From AC-32 sp963717475 (lineage in GTDB: Bacteria > Actinomycetota > Thermoleophilia > Gaiellales > Gaiellaceae), in assembly GCA_963717475.1 (NCBI GenBank), contig OY970337.1:2728001-2792000 (forward strand): DNA of 64,000 nt, read 5' to 3'. Both the position numbers and the translations under genes were made by a program. Below are positions 52,466 through 61,885 of the stretch, one piece after another. A model generated the notes under the pieces. It was not told the DNA's origin and ran no database searches. It was given only the letters and a program-made list of their open reading frames with translations. Each line of letters starts with the position of its first letter. The first letter of the stretch is position 1.

Positions 52466-53389
52466 GTGGCGGTCGCGACCACACACCGTCTCTCGCGCGA
52501 TCAGGTGATCTGGGCGTTCGGCCCAGACCTCGAGCCCGTGCTCGAGGTCGACCCGGGAGAGACCGTCACGTTCGAGACGAACGACTGCTTCACCGGCCAG
52601 ATCCGAGGCGAAGACGACCTCGTGACGGAGATCGATCTCGAGCGGATCAACAGCGCGACGGGCCCCGTCGCCGTGCGCGGGGCGGAGCCGGGCGACTCGC
52701 TCGTGGCCGAGATCCTCGAGGTGCGGCCGGTCGACTGGGGTGTGGCGACGCTGATCCCTGGATTCGGCCAGCTGATCGAGCAGGTGCAGGCGCCGCTGAC
52801 GCGGTTGTTCGAGGTGCGCGACGGCGAGATCCGGATGAACGACCGCGTCAGCTTCCCCACGCGGCCGATGGTCGGCGTCGTCGGTGTCGCGACGGACGGG
52901 GACACCCTCTCGAACGGCCTCGCCGGCCGCCATGGAGGCAACCTCGACGACCACCTACACGGCAAGGGCGCGCGGATCTTCTTCCCTGTGCGTCAGGAGG
53001 GCGGCATGTTCGCGGTCGGGGACATGCACGCGTCCATGGGCGACGGCGAAGTCTGCTTCACGGGAGTGGAGATCGCCGGCGAGGTCGACATCCGCTTCGA
53101 CCTCCTCAAGGGCAAGCAGGCAACCTGGCCCGTGACCGAGCTCGCCGACCGCTGGGTTCCACACGCGACTGCCGACGACTACGACGAGGCGTTGAAGCTG
53201 GTATGCGAGGAAGCCGCGCGCCTGCTCATCGACCAGCACGAGTTCACGATCGAGGACGCGTTCATCTTCCTCTCGGTCGCCTGCGACGCGGGAGTCGCTC
53301 AGGCCTGCAAGCCTGCGCCGCAATTCGGGACGATCGCGCGCTTCTCGATTCCGAAGATCGCCGCCTGTCCCGGCCCCTTCGCCACCTAG
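52466..53389 (+). CDS. Acetamidase/formamidase family protein
   Basis: A 307-residue protein from GTG 52466. Family features are VTFETNDCFTGQI, GPVAVRGAEPGDSLVAEILEV, MVGVVGVA, RHGGNLDDHLHGKGARIFFPVRQEGGMFAVGDMHASMGDGE, and HEFTIEDAFIFLSVACDAGVAQACKP. The His/Asp/Glu set in GGNLD and GDMHASMGDGE builds the metal-dependent amidase site. It would hydrolyse formamide, acetamide or a related amide. It follows the tRNA-Tyr gene and ends 10 bases before the cyclase gene. Confidence 0.9.
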   Translation: MAVATTHRLSRDQVIWAFGPDLEPVLEVDPGETVTFETNDCFTGQIRGEDDLVTEIDLERINSATGPVAVRGAEPGDSLVAEILEVRPVDWGVATLIPGFGQLIEQVQAPLTRLFEVRDGEIRMNDRVSFPTRPMVGVVGVATDGDTLSNGLAGRHGGNLDDHLHGKGARIFFPVRQEGGMFAVGDMHASMGDGEVCFTGVEIAGEVDIRFDLLKGKQATWPVTELADRWVPHATADDYDEALKLVCEEAARLLIDQHEFTIEDAFIFLSVACDAGVAQACKPAPQFGTIARFSIPKIAACPGPFAT

Positions 53390-53399
53390 TCTTTGACGC

Positions 53400-55460
53400 A
53401 TGCTCACGTGCTCGAATTGCGGGCAGGAGAACCCCGAGGTCGCGCGCTTCTGCCTCGCGTGCGGACAGCAACTGGCATCCGCTGGGCCCGGGGGCCGCGA
53501 CGAGCGGCGGATCGTCTCCGTCGTCTTCGTCGATCTCGTCGGCTTCACGGCGCGCTCCGAAGCGCTCGACCCCGAGGACGTGCACGCGTTCTTGACCCCG
53601 TACCACGACTTCGTCCGGCGGGAGTTCGAGTCGTTCGGCGGGGTCGTCGAGAAGTTCATCGGAGACGCGATCGTCGCGCTCTTCGGCGCCCCGACCGCGT
53701 ACGGAGACGACGCGGAGCGCGCGGTCAGGGCGGCCCTTGCGGTCCGGGACGGCATCGGCGAGCTGCGCGATCTGGACGTGCAACTCCGCATCGCGGTGAA
53801 CACCGGCGAAGCGCTCGTCTCGCTCGGCGCCCGCGCGGAGCTCGGCGAGGCGATGGTCACAGGCGACGTCGTCAACACAGCCTCGCGCCTGCAGTCTGCC
53901 GCTCCGGTCAACGGCATCCTCGTCGGCCGTGAGACCTACAAGGCAACCCGCGACGCGATCGAGTACGAGCCCGCCGAGCCCGTCCTTGCGAAGGGAAAGG
54001 CGGAGCCCGTCGACGCCTGGGTCCCGCTTCGGGCCTTGCACGCGGCGGGCGAGCGGCGGCATTCGGGCGACCTCGTCGGCCGCGCGCGGGAGCTGGACGT
54101 TCTGCGCGGGATCTGGGAGCGGGTCTCGCGCGAGTCGGTGCCGCACCTCGTGACGGTCTTCGGGCCGGCCGGAATGGGCAAGACCCGTCTGGCGCAGGAG
54201 TTCTCGGCGTCCGTCGAGGACCTCGGCGGGCGAACCGTCCACGGGCGCTCGCTCCCGTACCGCGAGAGCAGCGCGTACTTCGCCTTCTCGACCCAGGTGA
54301 AGGAGCTCTGCGGGATCTTCGAGAGCGACTCGGCGGAGGTCGGACTGGCGAAGCTTCACGAAAAGGTCGCCGACGAGACCGTCGCAGGGCATCTCGCGAT
54401 CCTGCTCGGGCTCGACCCAGAGGGGTCGGTCGACGACCGCGAGGAGCTCTTCTTCTCGGTGCGCGTCTTCATCGAGTCGGTCGCGCGCGACCGACCGCTC
54501 CTGCTGGTGTTCGAGGACATCCACTGGGCCGACCGCGGCTTGCTCGACCTGATCGAGCTGCTCGCGGCGCGGCTGCGGGAGCTGCCGATCATGCTGCTGA
54601 CGCTCAGCCGTCCGGACCTGCTCGACTCGCGCCCGTCCTGGGGCGGCGGCCTGCCGGCCTACACGGCGCTGCCGCTCGCGCCGTTGAGCGCGGCCGAGTC
54701 ACAGGAGCTCGCGCGCCTTCGTCTCGGGGGTCTCGACGAGGACGCCGGCCGGCTTGCCGAGACGGCCGAAGGCAACCCGCTCTTCATCGAGCAGCTAGCG
54801 GCGACGATGGCCGAGTCGTCGCAAACGGGAGGCTCGCTGCCGACGACCATCCGCGGCATCCTCGCGGCGCGCCTGGACGCGCTGCCGCCCAAGGAGCGCG
54901 CGCTCCTCCTCGTGGCGGCCGTCTGCGGGAAGACCTTCTGGCGCGGTGCGCTCGAGCGGATGGAGGACGAGGGCGGCGGGTTGTCCGAGCTGCTCGGGGC
55001 CCTCGAGCGCCGCGACCTGATCGTGCGCGACACGCGTTCGATGATCGAGGGCGAGCAGCAGTTCGGGTTCAAGCACGTCCTGATCCGCGATGTCGCCTAC
55101 GACCTCCTGCCGCGTGCCCAGCGGCGGGAGCACCACGCACGTGCGGCGCGGTTCTTCGAAGAGACGACCGCCGAGCTCGGCGAGGTCGCGGCGGCGCTCG
55201 CGCGGCACTGGCGCGACGCCGGCGACGCTGAGCGCGCGCTCGGCTACTTCATCCGCGCGGGCGAGGTCGCTGAGCACGGGTGGGCCAAGGACCAGGCCGC
55301 GGTCTTCTACCGCGAAGCGCTCGACCTGGCGTCCGAGGACGACCAGGCGCAGCTCTCAGACGTCCGGCGACGGCTCGCGCTCGCCCGGGCCGCCGCGGTG
55401 CACATTCCCGACGCGCGGGTGCTGGTCCACGAAGCTAGCCAGGGAAGTCAGCCGGCGTGA
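53400..55460 (+). CDS. Zinc-ribbon / class III cyclase / AAA ATPase regulator, short C-terminus
   Basis: A 686-residue protein. A zinc ribbon at the start has Cys4, Cys7, Cys18 and Cys21. The cyclase domain has VVFVDLVGFTARSE (Asp45), KFIGDAIVALFG (Asp89) and TGDVVNTASRLQ. An AAA ATPase follows with P-loop GPAGMGKT (255-262) and Walker B LLLVFEDIHWAD. Helical repeats start near 590. Relatives usually exceed 1000 residues because of long TPR regions; this one stops after about 90 residues of repeats, so it may be truncated. Its 3' end overlaps the convergent DUF4242-like gene by 26 bases. Confidence 0.88.
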   Translation: MLTCSNCGQENPEVARFCLACGQQLASAGPGGRDERRIVSVVFVDLVGFTARSEALDPEDVHAFLTPYHDFVRREFESFGGVVEKFIGDAIVALFGAPTAYGDDAERAVRAALAVRDGIGELRDLDVQLRIAVNTGEALVSLGARAELGEAMVTGDVVNTASRLQSAAPVNGILVGRETYKATRDAIEYEPAEPVLAKGKAEPVDAWVPLRALHAAGERRHSGDLVGRARELDVLRGIWERVSRESVPHLVTVFGPAGMGKTRLAQEFSASVEDLGGRTVHGRSLPYRESSAYFAFSTQVKELCGIFESDSAEVGLAKLHEKVADETVAGHLAILLGLDPEGSVDDREELFFSVRVFIESVARDRPLLLVFEDIHWADRGLLDLIELLAARLRELPIMLLTLSRPDLLDSRPSWGGGLPAYTALPLAPLSAAESQELARLRLGGLDEDAGRLAETAEGNPLFIEQLAATMAESSQTGGSLPTTIRGILAARLDALPPKERALLLVAAVCGKTFWRGALERMEDEGGGLSELLGALERRDLIVRDTRSMIEGEQQFGFKHVLIRDVAYDLLPRAQRREHHARAARFFEETTAELGEVAAALARHWRDAGDAERALGYFIRAGEVAEHGWAKDQAAVFYREALDLASEDDQAQLSDVRRRLALARAAAVHIPDARVLVHEASQGSQPA

Positions 55461-55716
55461 CGTCGCCCGCGATCTCGTGTATCCCGTCGATCGTGTGGTT
55501 GCCGAGATCGCCCGCGTGGGCTCGCAGCATGTCCTCGTCGGGCGCGTCGTAGATGCAGTAGGTCATCACCATCCCGTCGCCGCCGACGACAACGTGGCTG
55601 TGCTCCCAGGTGATCTCCGGGTAGCTGTCCTCGATCGTCCGCCGCGACCTCCGCCCGACTTCGGGCATCTCCTCCTCGGCGACGTCGAACCGGCGGACTA
55701 TCAGGTACCTGCCCAA
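55435..55716 (-). CDS. DUF4242-like small protein
   Basis: A 93-residue protein from a TTG start at 55716 that is preceded by GGAAAGGAGAGGGG. It reads GRYLIVRRFDVAEEEMPEVGRRSRRTIEDSYPEITWEHSHVVVGGDGMVMTYCIYDAPDEDMLRAHAGDLG, typical of DUF4242/nickel-binding small proteins. Related in type to the broken gene at 23538. It sits just downstream of the FAD oxidase gene, 16 bases away, and may be co-transcribed. Function is unknown. Confidence 0.8.
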   Translation of the reverse strand: MGRYLIVRRFDVAEEEMPEVGRRSRRTIEDSYPEITWEHSHVVVGGDGMVMTYCIYDAPDEDMLRAHAGDLGNHTIDGIHEIAGDVTPADFPG

Positions 55717-55732
55717 GACCCCTCTCCTTTCC

Positions 55733-57121
55733 TCAGCTTGCGGGTCGGATGTTCTGGTTGACGTGGAAGAGGTTCGCCGGGTCGTACTCGGCCTTGATCT
55801 TCGCCAGCCGTCCGTAGTTCTCGCCATAACTGGCCTCGACCCGGTCCTGGCCCTCCTCCATCATCATGTTCACGTAGGCGCCGCCCGCGGAGTACGGGTG
55901 GAGCGCCTCGTGGTAGCCCCTCGACCAGGCGCCGATCGCGTCGACGTTCGCCGGATCCGAGTCGACGCCGGCCATGACGGAGCCCCAGTTCGCGTTGCGG
56001 TAGGCCCACGGCGTGTCGGTCGGGCCCAGGCGCTGCGCCGCGCCGTCGATCGGATAGAGGTGCATGGTCGACTTCCACGTCGGCATCTTCTCGGCCCACT
56101 CGACGTGCTTCTCGATCGCCTCGTCCGGGATCGACTCGACGAAGTCGGCGCGCCAGTACCACTGGTCGCCCGCCGGGTAGATCCCGTCGAATGCGCTTTG
56201 CAGCGCCGGGAGCGGCATCGCCTGGACGCCGTCGAGCAGGAGGCCTTCCTGCGCGCGCGCCTCGGCCAGCGCGTCGGCTGCGCCCTCCTCCGGGCCGGCC
56301 CAGCACCACGCGATCGCCGCGACCTTGCGTAGGTGCAGCTCCTCGGGGAAGAGCGGTGCGGGCGGAACGCTCATGAACGCGAAGAAGCCGTTCAGGTCTT
56401 CGGGCGCGTCGAGGATGAACTCGCGGTACCAGCGGAGGAGGTCCGCGGAGCGCTCGAGCTCCCAGAACATCGGGCCCGCGACGACCATCGAGACCGGGTG
56501 GAGGCGCATCGTCAGCTGCGTGACGACGCCGAAGTTGCCACCGCCGCCGCGCAGCGCCCAGTAGAGGTCGTCGTTCTCGTTCTCGTTCGCGTTGACGACG
56601 CTTCCGTCCGCGAGCACGACCTGGGCGCCGAGGATGTTGTCGATCGAGAGGCCGCACTTGCGGCTCAGGTGGCCGATGCCGCCGCCGAGGATCAGCCCGC
56701 CGGCGCCGGTGGTCGAGATGATCCCGCCTGGGGTCGCGAGGCCGTGCTCGTGCGTGGCCGCGTCGATGTCGCCGAACAGGCAGCCGCCGCCGACGGCAGC
56801 CGTCTTCGCGTCGGGGTCGACGGTGATCGTCTTCAGGCCGGAGAGGTCGATCACCAGGCCGTTGTCGACGCTGCCGAGGCCGGGGCCGTTGTGGCCGCCG
56901 CAGCGGATCGCGATCTCGAGACCCTGCTCGCGCCCGAAGTTCACCGAGGCGACGACGTCGTCGACGTCCGCGCAGCGCGCGATCAGCGCCGGGCGCTTGT
57001 CGATCATCGCGTTGTAGAGCGCGCGTACCTCGTCGTAGTCGGGGTCGGTCCCTCGCGTGACGCCTCCGTGCAGCTGCGCCGCGAATGCGTCGACGTGCGC
57101 GGTATCCAGAATCTCGGTCAT
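55733..57121 (-). CDS. FAD-linked oxidase (berberine-bridge/BBE type)
   Basis: A 462-residue protein. The FAD domain has ALIARCADVDDVVASVNFGREQG, IRCGGHNGPGLGSVDNGLVIDLSGLKTITVD (His76 is a likely covalent FAD attachment), GGGCLFGDIDAATHEHGLATPGGI, and GGGGNFGVVTQLTMRLHPV. The Cys in GGGCLFGD may be a second covalent link. The BBE C-terminal motif is NMMMEEGQDRVEASYGENYGRLAKIKAEYDPANLFHVNQNI. The family oxidises sugars, alkaloids or aromatic alcohols. No signal peptide is present. Confidence 0.92.
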   Translation of the reverse strand: MTEILDTAHVDAFAAQLHGGVTRGTDPDYDEVRALYNAMIDKRPALIARCADVDDVVASVNFGREQGLEIAIRCGGHNGPGLGSVDNGLVIDLSGLKTITVDPDAKTAAVGGGCLFGDIDAATHEHGLATPGGIISTTGAGGLILGGGIGHLSRKCGLSIDNILGAQVVLADGSVVNANENENDDLYWALRGGGGNFGVVTQLTMRLHPVSMVVAGPMFWELERSADLLRWYREFILDAPEDLNGFFAFMSVPPAPLFPEELHLRKVAAIAWCWAGPEEGAADALAEARAQEGLLLDGVQAMPLPALQSAFDGIYPAGDQWYWRADFVESIPDEAIEKHVEWAEKMPTWKSTMHLYPIDGAAQRLGPTDTPWAYRNANWGSVMAGVDSDPANVDAIGAWSRGYHEALHPYSAGGAYVNMMMEEGQDRVEASYGENYGRLAKIKAEYDPANLFHVNQNIRPAS

Positions 57122-57196
57122 TGCCCTCTCCCTCCGGCTCGCTTGCGCTCGACTTTACTGAGCAGACCTGGTCTCTTCAACCGTACGATTGCGGGC

Positions 57197-58351
57197 GTGG
57201 AACGGTTCGACGCGATCGTCGTCGGGGCCGGCCCCGCCGGCTCGACGGCGGCGGTTCGGCTGGCCCGCGGCGGCGCGCGAGTGCTGCTGCTCGACCGGGC
57301 GCGCTTCCCGCGCGACAAGCCCTGCGGCGGGGGGCTGACCTACCGGGCAGTGCGGCAGTTGCCGGTCTCGGTCGAGCCGGTGGTCGAGGACGTGGTCGAC
57401 CGCTTCGAGCTCGGGCTGCGCTACAGGCGGCGCTTCGAGCGCCGGAGCGACGGCCCGCTCGTGCTGATGACGCAGCGGCGGCGGCTCGACGCTCACCTTG
57501 CCGAGCAGGCGGCGGTCGCGGGGGCCGACTTCCGTGACGGGGTACGCGCCACCGCGCTCGAGCTGGGGGAGAAGCAGGCGACCGTCCGCTTCGACGGCTC
57601 GTCGGCGACCGCGCCGGTCGTGATCGGGGCGGACGGGGTCAACGGGATCGCGGCCCGGGTACTCGGCCTCGGCGCGGAGCGGCGTCACGGCGTCGCGCTC
57701 GAGGGGAACGTTTCCTATGGCGCGGCGCGCCAGGAGCGCTGGCGCGGCCGGGCAGTTGTCGACCTGGGTGTCGTGCCGGGCGGCTACGCGTGGGTTTTCC
57801 CAAAAGGCGACCACGTGAACGTCGGCGTCGGCGGCTGGGAGTCGGAGGGCCCGCGCCTGCGCGAGCACCTCGCGCGCGCCTGCGCCGCCTACGGGCTCCC
57901 GGCGGAGCGGCTGGACGGCCTGCGCGGGTACCGGTTGCCCATGCGCTCGCAGGGGGAGCCGGCGGTTCGCGGACGGGTACTGCTCGTGGGCGACGCTGCG
58001 GGTCTCGTCGACCCGCTCTCCGGCGACGGGATGTACGAGGCGTTCGTCAGCTCGCGGATCGCGGCGGAGACGTCGCTCGAGCTGCTCGAGGGCCGGATCG
58101 CGAGCCTCGACGAGTACGGCCCGCGGCTCGAAGCGGCGCTCGGCCGCGCGCTCGCGGCGTCGTGGAAGGCGAAGCTGGCGCTCGACCGCTTTCCGCGCCT
58201 GGTCTTCGGGATCGCCAGGATCCCGATCGTCTGGGGCTTCACCGCCGCCTTCCTGCGCGGCGACCTCGCGCACCCGGACGAGGCGCACGGACTCGTGCGC
58301 CTTCCGCTGCGGCTCGTGGAGAGCCTGGGCCGCTCGAGTCTCCCGGCGTGA
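57197..58351 (+). CDS. Geranylgeranyl-reductase-family FAD oxidoreductase
   Basis: A 384-residue flavoprotein from GTG 57197. It has the dinucleotide motif VVGAGPAGSTAAVRLARGGARVLLLDRARFPRDKPCGGGLT (about residues 7-47), VVIGADGVNGIAARVLG, and the second FAD motif GRVLLVGDAAGLVDPLSGDGMYEAFVSS (about 258-285). The PCGGGL segment is typical of the GGR family. Such enzymes reduce isoprenoid chains of lipids or quinones. It lies divergent from the BBE-type oxidase. Confidence 0.9.
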   Translation: MERFDAIVVGAGPAGSTAAVRLARGGARVLLLDRARFPRDKPCGGGLTYRAVRQLPVSVEPVVEDVVDRFELGLRYRRRFERRSDGPLVLMTQRRRLDAHLAEQAAVAGADFRDGVRATALELGEKQATVRFDGSSATAPVVIGADGVNGIAARVLGLGAERRHGVALEGNVSYGAARQERWRGRAVVDLGVVPGGYAWVFPKGDHVNVGVGGWESEGPRLREHLARACAAYGLPAERLDGLRGYRLPMRSQGEPAVRGRVLLVGDAAGLVDPLSGDGMYEAFVSSRIAAETSLELLEGRIASLDEYGPRLEAALGRALAASWKAKLALDRFPRLVFGIARIPIVWGFTAAFLRGDLAHPDEAHGLVRLPLRLVESLGRSSLPA

Positions 58352-58392
58352 GCCGCTCAAGGCAGCCCGCGTAGCTGCCGATTCTGCTCCGT

Positions 58393-59578
58393 GTGGAGCT
58401 GAACGCGGTTCTAGTCTCGCGCGGTCCAACTCGGCGCGAGCGACATTCATCTCAAGACCGGCCAGCCGCCGATCCTGCGGCGGGACGGCGAGCTCGGCCT
58501 GCTCCCCGAGCACGCGCCTCTCGCCGACGCGGAGCTCGAGGCCGTCCTCGCGCGCGTCGCCGAGCAGGCGCCCGCCAAGCTGCAGGCGTTCCACGAGACC
58601 GGGGAGCTCGATGTCGCCTACACGTCTCCCGAGCTTCCGCGCTTCCGGGTCAACGGCTTCCGCCAGCGCGGGTCGATCTCGTTCGCCTTCCGAGTGATCC
58701 CGAAGGAGGTTCCGAGCTTCGACGACCTCGGCCTGCCGAACGGCGTGCGCCGGCTCGCGGAGGAGCACCGCGGCCTGGTCCTCGTCACGGGCGCCACCGG
58801 ATCCGGCAAGACGACCACCCTCGCGGCCGTGATCGACCACGTCAACCGCACGCGCCGCCAGCACATCGTGACGATCGAGGACCCGATCGAGATCCTGCAC
58901 GAGGACCGCGGGTGCATCGTGAACCAGCGCGAGATCGGCCTCGACACAGATTCGTTCCTCGCGGCCGTGCGCCGCGTGCTGCGCCAGGACCCGGACGTGA
59001 TCCTCATCGGCGAGCTGCGCGACTCCGAGACCGCCGAGACCGCGCTCAAGGCGGCCGAGTCCGGCCACTTCGTCCTCTCGACGATGCACACGATCGACGC
59101 GGCCGAGACGGTCAACCGCATGATCGAGTTCTTCCCGGCCGAGAAGCAGGAGCAGATCCGCTCGGTCATGGCGGGCGTCCTGCGCGGCGTGATCAGCCAG
59201 CGGCTGCTGCCGCGGATCGACGGCGGCCGCGTCGCGGCAATCGAGGTCATGGTCAACAACTCCCGCGTCGCCGACCTGATCCGCGACCAGAAGGTCGAGG
59301 AGATCCCGGACGCGATCAGCGAGGGCGAGTTCTTCGACATGCAGACATTCACCGACGCGCTGATCGAGCACGTCGTCGCAGGTGAGGTCGACCGCGAGGT
59401 GGCCGCGAACGCGGCCACGAACCGGCACGACTTCCTGGTCGCGCTCGAGCAGGCGCTGAAGCGCAAGGCCGCCGGTATCCACCAGGACGAGTCGATGCTG
59501 CAGCCCGCCCCGGAGCCCGAGCCGCCGGAAGAGCAGCCCATGCCAGGGCTCAGGGTGGCAGGCGCGCCCGAGGGATGA
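58393..59578 (+). CDS. pilT: Twitching motility ATPase PilT, frameshift near N-terminus
   Basis: The N-terminus reads MELNAVLVS from GTG 58393. After a frame change near 58421 the protein continues VQLGASDIHLKTGQPPILRRDGELGLLPEH and on to the stop at 59578. Walker A is GATGSGKTTTLAAVI, the Asp box is IEDPIEILHEDRG, Walker B is ILIGELRDSETAETALKAAE and the His box is GHFVLSTMHT. AIRNLIRE has an equivalent in VNNSRVADLIRDQKVEEIPDAI. It retracts type IV pili. Total length is about 395 residues, slightly longer than usual because of a Pro/Glu-rich tail. It overlaps the next gene by four bases. Confidence 0.9.
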
Positions 59579-60987
59579 AGCGACTCGCTGCGGCTCTCGT
59601 GACGGCGCTGGCGCTCGCCGGCTCCGCCGGCGCGGACGTCTTCAAGGTCGTCCCGAACACCACAACCGGGCCGGTCGCGGTCCCGAGCGCCTTCGCCCCG
59701 AACGCGCCCGGAACGGCGTCGTTCTCGCCCACGCCGCCCGCGGAACCTGAGCGCCTCGCCTACGCGCAGCTCCTGTCGCTCTGGCAGCGCGCGGGTGCCG
59801 AGTACGGCGTCCCGTGGCAGGTGCTGGCCGCGATCAACAAGGTGGAGTCGAACTTCGGCCGCAACATGGGCCCGAGCTCGGCAGGGGCGATCGGCTGGAT
59901 GCAGTTCATGCCCTCGACCTGGGAACGCTGGGGAGTAGACGCAAACGGGGACGGCCTCGCCGATCCCTGGAACGCGGAAGACGCGATCACCGCCGCGGCC
60001 CGGTACCTCGCGGCCTCGGGCGGCGGCGCGGACATCTCCCGCGCGGTTTTCTCGTACAACCACGCCCAGTGGTACGTGGACGAGGTGCTCCAGCTCGCCC
60101 GATTGTTCGACTCGGGCGGGCAGCAGATGACCTTCACGCTCGACCGGCTCCAGGTCTCGCTCGACCACGCGCGCCGCGCGGTCGCGAAGGCGAACCGGAG
60201 GCTGGTCGCCGCGCAGCACGTCGTGCGCGCCCGGTGGGTGCGCGAGCGCTCGCTCAGGGCACGCGCGGCCCGCGCAACGCTGCTTTCCGACCGCCTCGAC
60301 CTCGAGCGGCTGGCCGCGCAGGCGCGCATCGTGCTCGCGAAGGCGCAGGCTCGAGCCGCGGAGGCTCGCGGCGCCCTCGACCGTGCCCGCTCCGACCTCG
60401 CCTCCGCGCAGGACCGCTCGGTGGCCTCCTCGTTCGCGCCCGCCGCCGGGACGATGCTCGGCGCGCCTGCGTACGACGGCAGCTACGTCTTCCCGGTCGG
60501 CGGCGGCCCCTCGCTCGTCTCCGTCTCGCACCACCATCACGACTACCCCGCGGCCGACATCGCCGCCCCGATGGGCTCCCCGGTGTATGCCCTCGCGAAC
60601 GGCGTCGTCCTGCGCTCCTGGCGCTCCCCGGACCCGCGCTGCGGGATCGGGATGACGATCCGCACCGACGACGGGCAGACCTGGACCTACTGCCACCTCT
60701 CGTACCTCGACCCCTCAGTGGCCGCGGGCGCGACCCTGGCCGCCGGCGCGCCGGTCGGCCTCGTCGGCGCCACCGGCGACGCGACCGGTCCCCATCTCCA
60801 CGTGCAGCTCGACCCGACGGCGAGCTATCCGCAGGACCAGCCCTGGTTCCAGAGCTTCGCGAACGTCGCCTTCCGCTGGCAGGACGCGGCGCCGGCCGAT
60901 ACCAGCTCGGCCGGCCGCTCCGTCTTCGCGGTCGTGCCCACCAAGGAGCCCGATTCCGGCGGCTCAGTGGTCCTCTTCACCCGGTAG
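59575..60987 (+). CDS. Secreted lytic transglycosylase / M23 peptidase fusion
   Basis: A 470-residue protein with signal peptide (2-20). An MltB-like (SLT_2) transglycosylase domain follows (about 60-185): VPWQVLAAINKVESNFGRNMGPSSAGAIGWMQFMPSTWERWGVDANGDGLADPWNAEDAITAAARYLA, with catalytic Glu in KVESNFG. A coiled-coil linker rich in Ala/Arg is at 190-290. The M23 LytM-type domain (about 300-430) has HHHHDYPAADIAAPMGSPVYA and GPHLHVQLDP, which supply the zinc His/Asp set. It should cut both glycan and peptide bonds of peptidoglycan. Its place between pilT and pilin genes suggests opening of the wall for pili. Confidence 0.92.
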   Translation: MKRLAAALVTALALAGSAGADVFKVVPNTTTGPVAVPSAFAPNAPGTASFSPTPPAEPERLAYAQLLSLWQRAGAEYGVPWQVLAAINKVESNFGRNMGPSSAGAIGWMQFMPSTWERWGVDANGDGLADPWNAEDAITAAARYLAASGGGADISRAVFSYNHAQWYVDEVLQLARLFDSGGQQMTFTLDRLQVSLDHARRAVAKANRRLVAAQHVVRARWVRERSLRARAARATLLSDRLDLERLAAQARIVLAKAQARAAEARGALDRARSDLASAQDRSVASSFAPAAGTMLGAPAYDGSYVFPVGGGPSLVSVSHHHHDYPAADIAAPMGSPVYALANGVVLRSWRSPDPRCGIGMTIRTDDGQTWTYCHLSYLDPSVAAGATLAAGAPVGLVGATGDATGPHLHVQLDPTASYPQDQPWFQSFANVAFRWQDAAPADTSSAGRSVFAVVPTKEPDSGGSVVLFTR

Positions 60988-60991
60988 GGGG

Positions 60992-61885
60992 ATGACAAGG
61001 CAACCGGACGGTGCCGAAGGGATGACCATGCGGCTGGGCGCGCTTCTGCCACGTGCTGTGCTCGTCGCCATGGCCTGGATCCTGGCCACGGCGGCGTTCA
61101 CGCTGGCCGCGGACAAGACGAGCATCATCGGGCCGCAGCCGGCGACGACCGCGGCGCCTGTGCCGCCGCCGGTGCTGACGGTGCCGACGGTCGACGCGCA
61201 GGCTTTCGTCTTCGCCAAGGGAATCCTCGAGGACGCGGGCTTCGGCTGGCGCGTCTCGGGCCCGGTGCACGGCTACTCGGGGAACAAGGTCGTAAGCCAG
61301 TCGCCCGCCGCGGGAACGCACGTGATCGACACGGGTGCGCCGATGATCGTCCTGCACCTCGCCAGGGGGCAGTACGCCGAGAAGGGGACGCCCGAGGACA
61401 GCTCGAGCTACCCCGCGACCGCGATCAAGCTCGCGGGCGCGCGGCATGTGAAGGCCGCTCCGAAGCCGGCGCCGACGAAGAAGGTCGTCCCGGCGCCGAA
61501 GCCGACGCCAAAGCCGACGCCAAAGCCAAAGCCAAAGCCGACACCGGCGAGCACGAAGACGCCGCCCGCCGCGAGGCCTCCCGCCTTCGCCGTCAAGGGC
61601 GCGCCGAAGGAGCCGCTCGACGAGATCACGCTCAAGGCCCGCGCGGACAAGCTCGCAGCCTGGATCGGTACGCATCCGCGCCACACGAGCCGGAACGTCA
61701 ACCGCTGGCTCTATCAGCACGCGTGGATCGTCGACGGCGCCAACTTCGGCTGGTCGCACGGCGAGCAGGCGCTGGTCGAGCTGATCGCGATCGACGGCCG
61801 GGTCGAGCGGATGTGGGGCGAGGGGAGCCGCAGCGAGAGGGTCGCCCGGGCCGCCCTTGCGCGGGTTCGCCGCCTGAGCCGATGA
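60992..61885 (+). CDS. Membrane-anchored PASTA-domain protein
   Basis: A 297-residue protein; ATG 60992 is used, with ATG 61022 as alternative. A TM anchor (about 20-40) is followed by a PASTA-type domain (VPTVDAQAFVFAKGILEDAGFGWRVSG, SGNKVVSQSPAAGTHVIDTGAPMIVLHL; about 63-130). A Lys/Pro linker (about 150-190) spans the wall, and a helical C-terminal domain follows (LDEITLKARADKLAAWIGTHP, FGWSHGEQALVELIAI). PASTA domains bind muropeptides. Its stop overlaps the prepilin start, tying it to the pilus cluster. Confidence 0.82.
   Translation: MTRQPDGAEGMTMRLGALLPRAVLVAMAWILATAAFTLAADKTSIIGPQPATTAAPVPPPVLTVPTVDAQAFVFAKGILEDAGFGWRVSGPVHGYSGNKVVSQSPAAGTHVIDTGAPMIVLHLARGQYAEKGTPEDSSSYPATAIKLAGARHVKAAPKPAPTKKVVPAPKPTPKPTPKPKPKPTPASTKTPPAARPPAFAVKGAPKEPLDEITLKARADKLAAWIGTHPRHTSRNVNRWLYQHAWIVDGANFGWSHGEQALVELIAIDGRVERMWGEGSRSERVARAALARVRRLSR

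Noticed and set aside
60528..60545. Four consecutive His codons as a cloning tag
   Set aside because: They lie at the expected position of the M23 zinc-binding histidine and are followed by the family aspartate.
57155..60696. Overlapping antisense frames of 775 and 692 codons across the GGR, pilT and hydrolase genes
   Set aside because: Composition is that of shadows, and they cross several well-supported genes and intergenic gaps.
61480..61560. Tandem DNA repeat or minisatellite in the PASTA gene
   Set aside because: The repeats are in-frame Lys/Pro/Thr codons forming a wall-spanning linker; short and coding.
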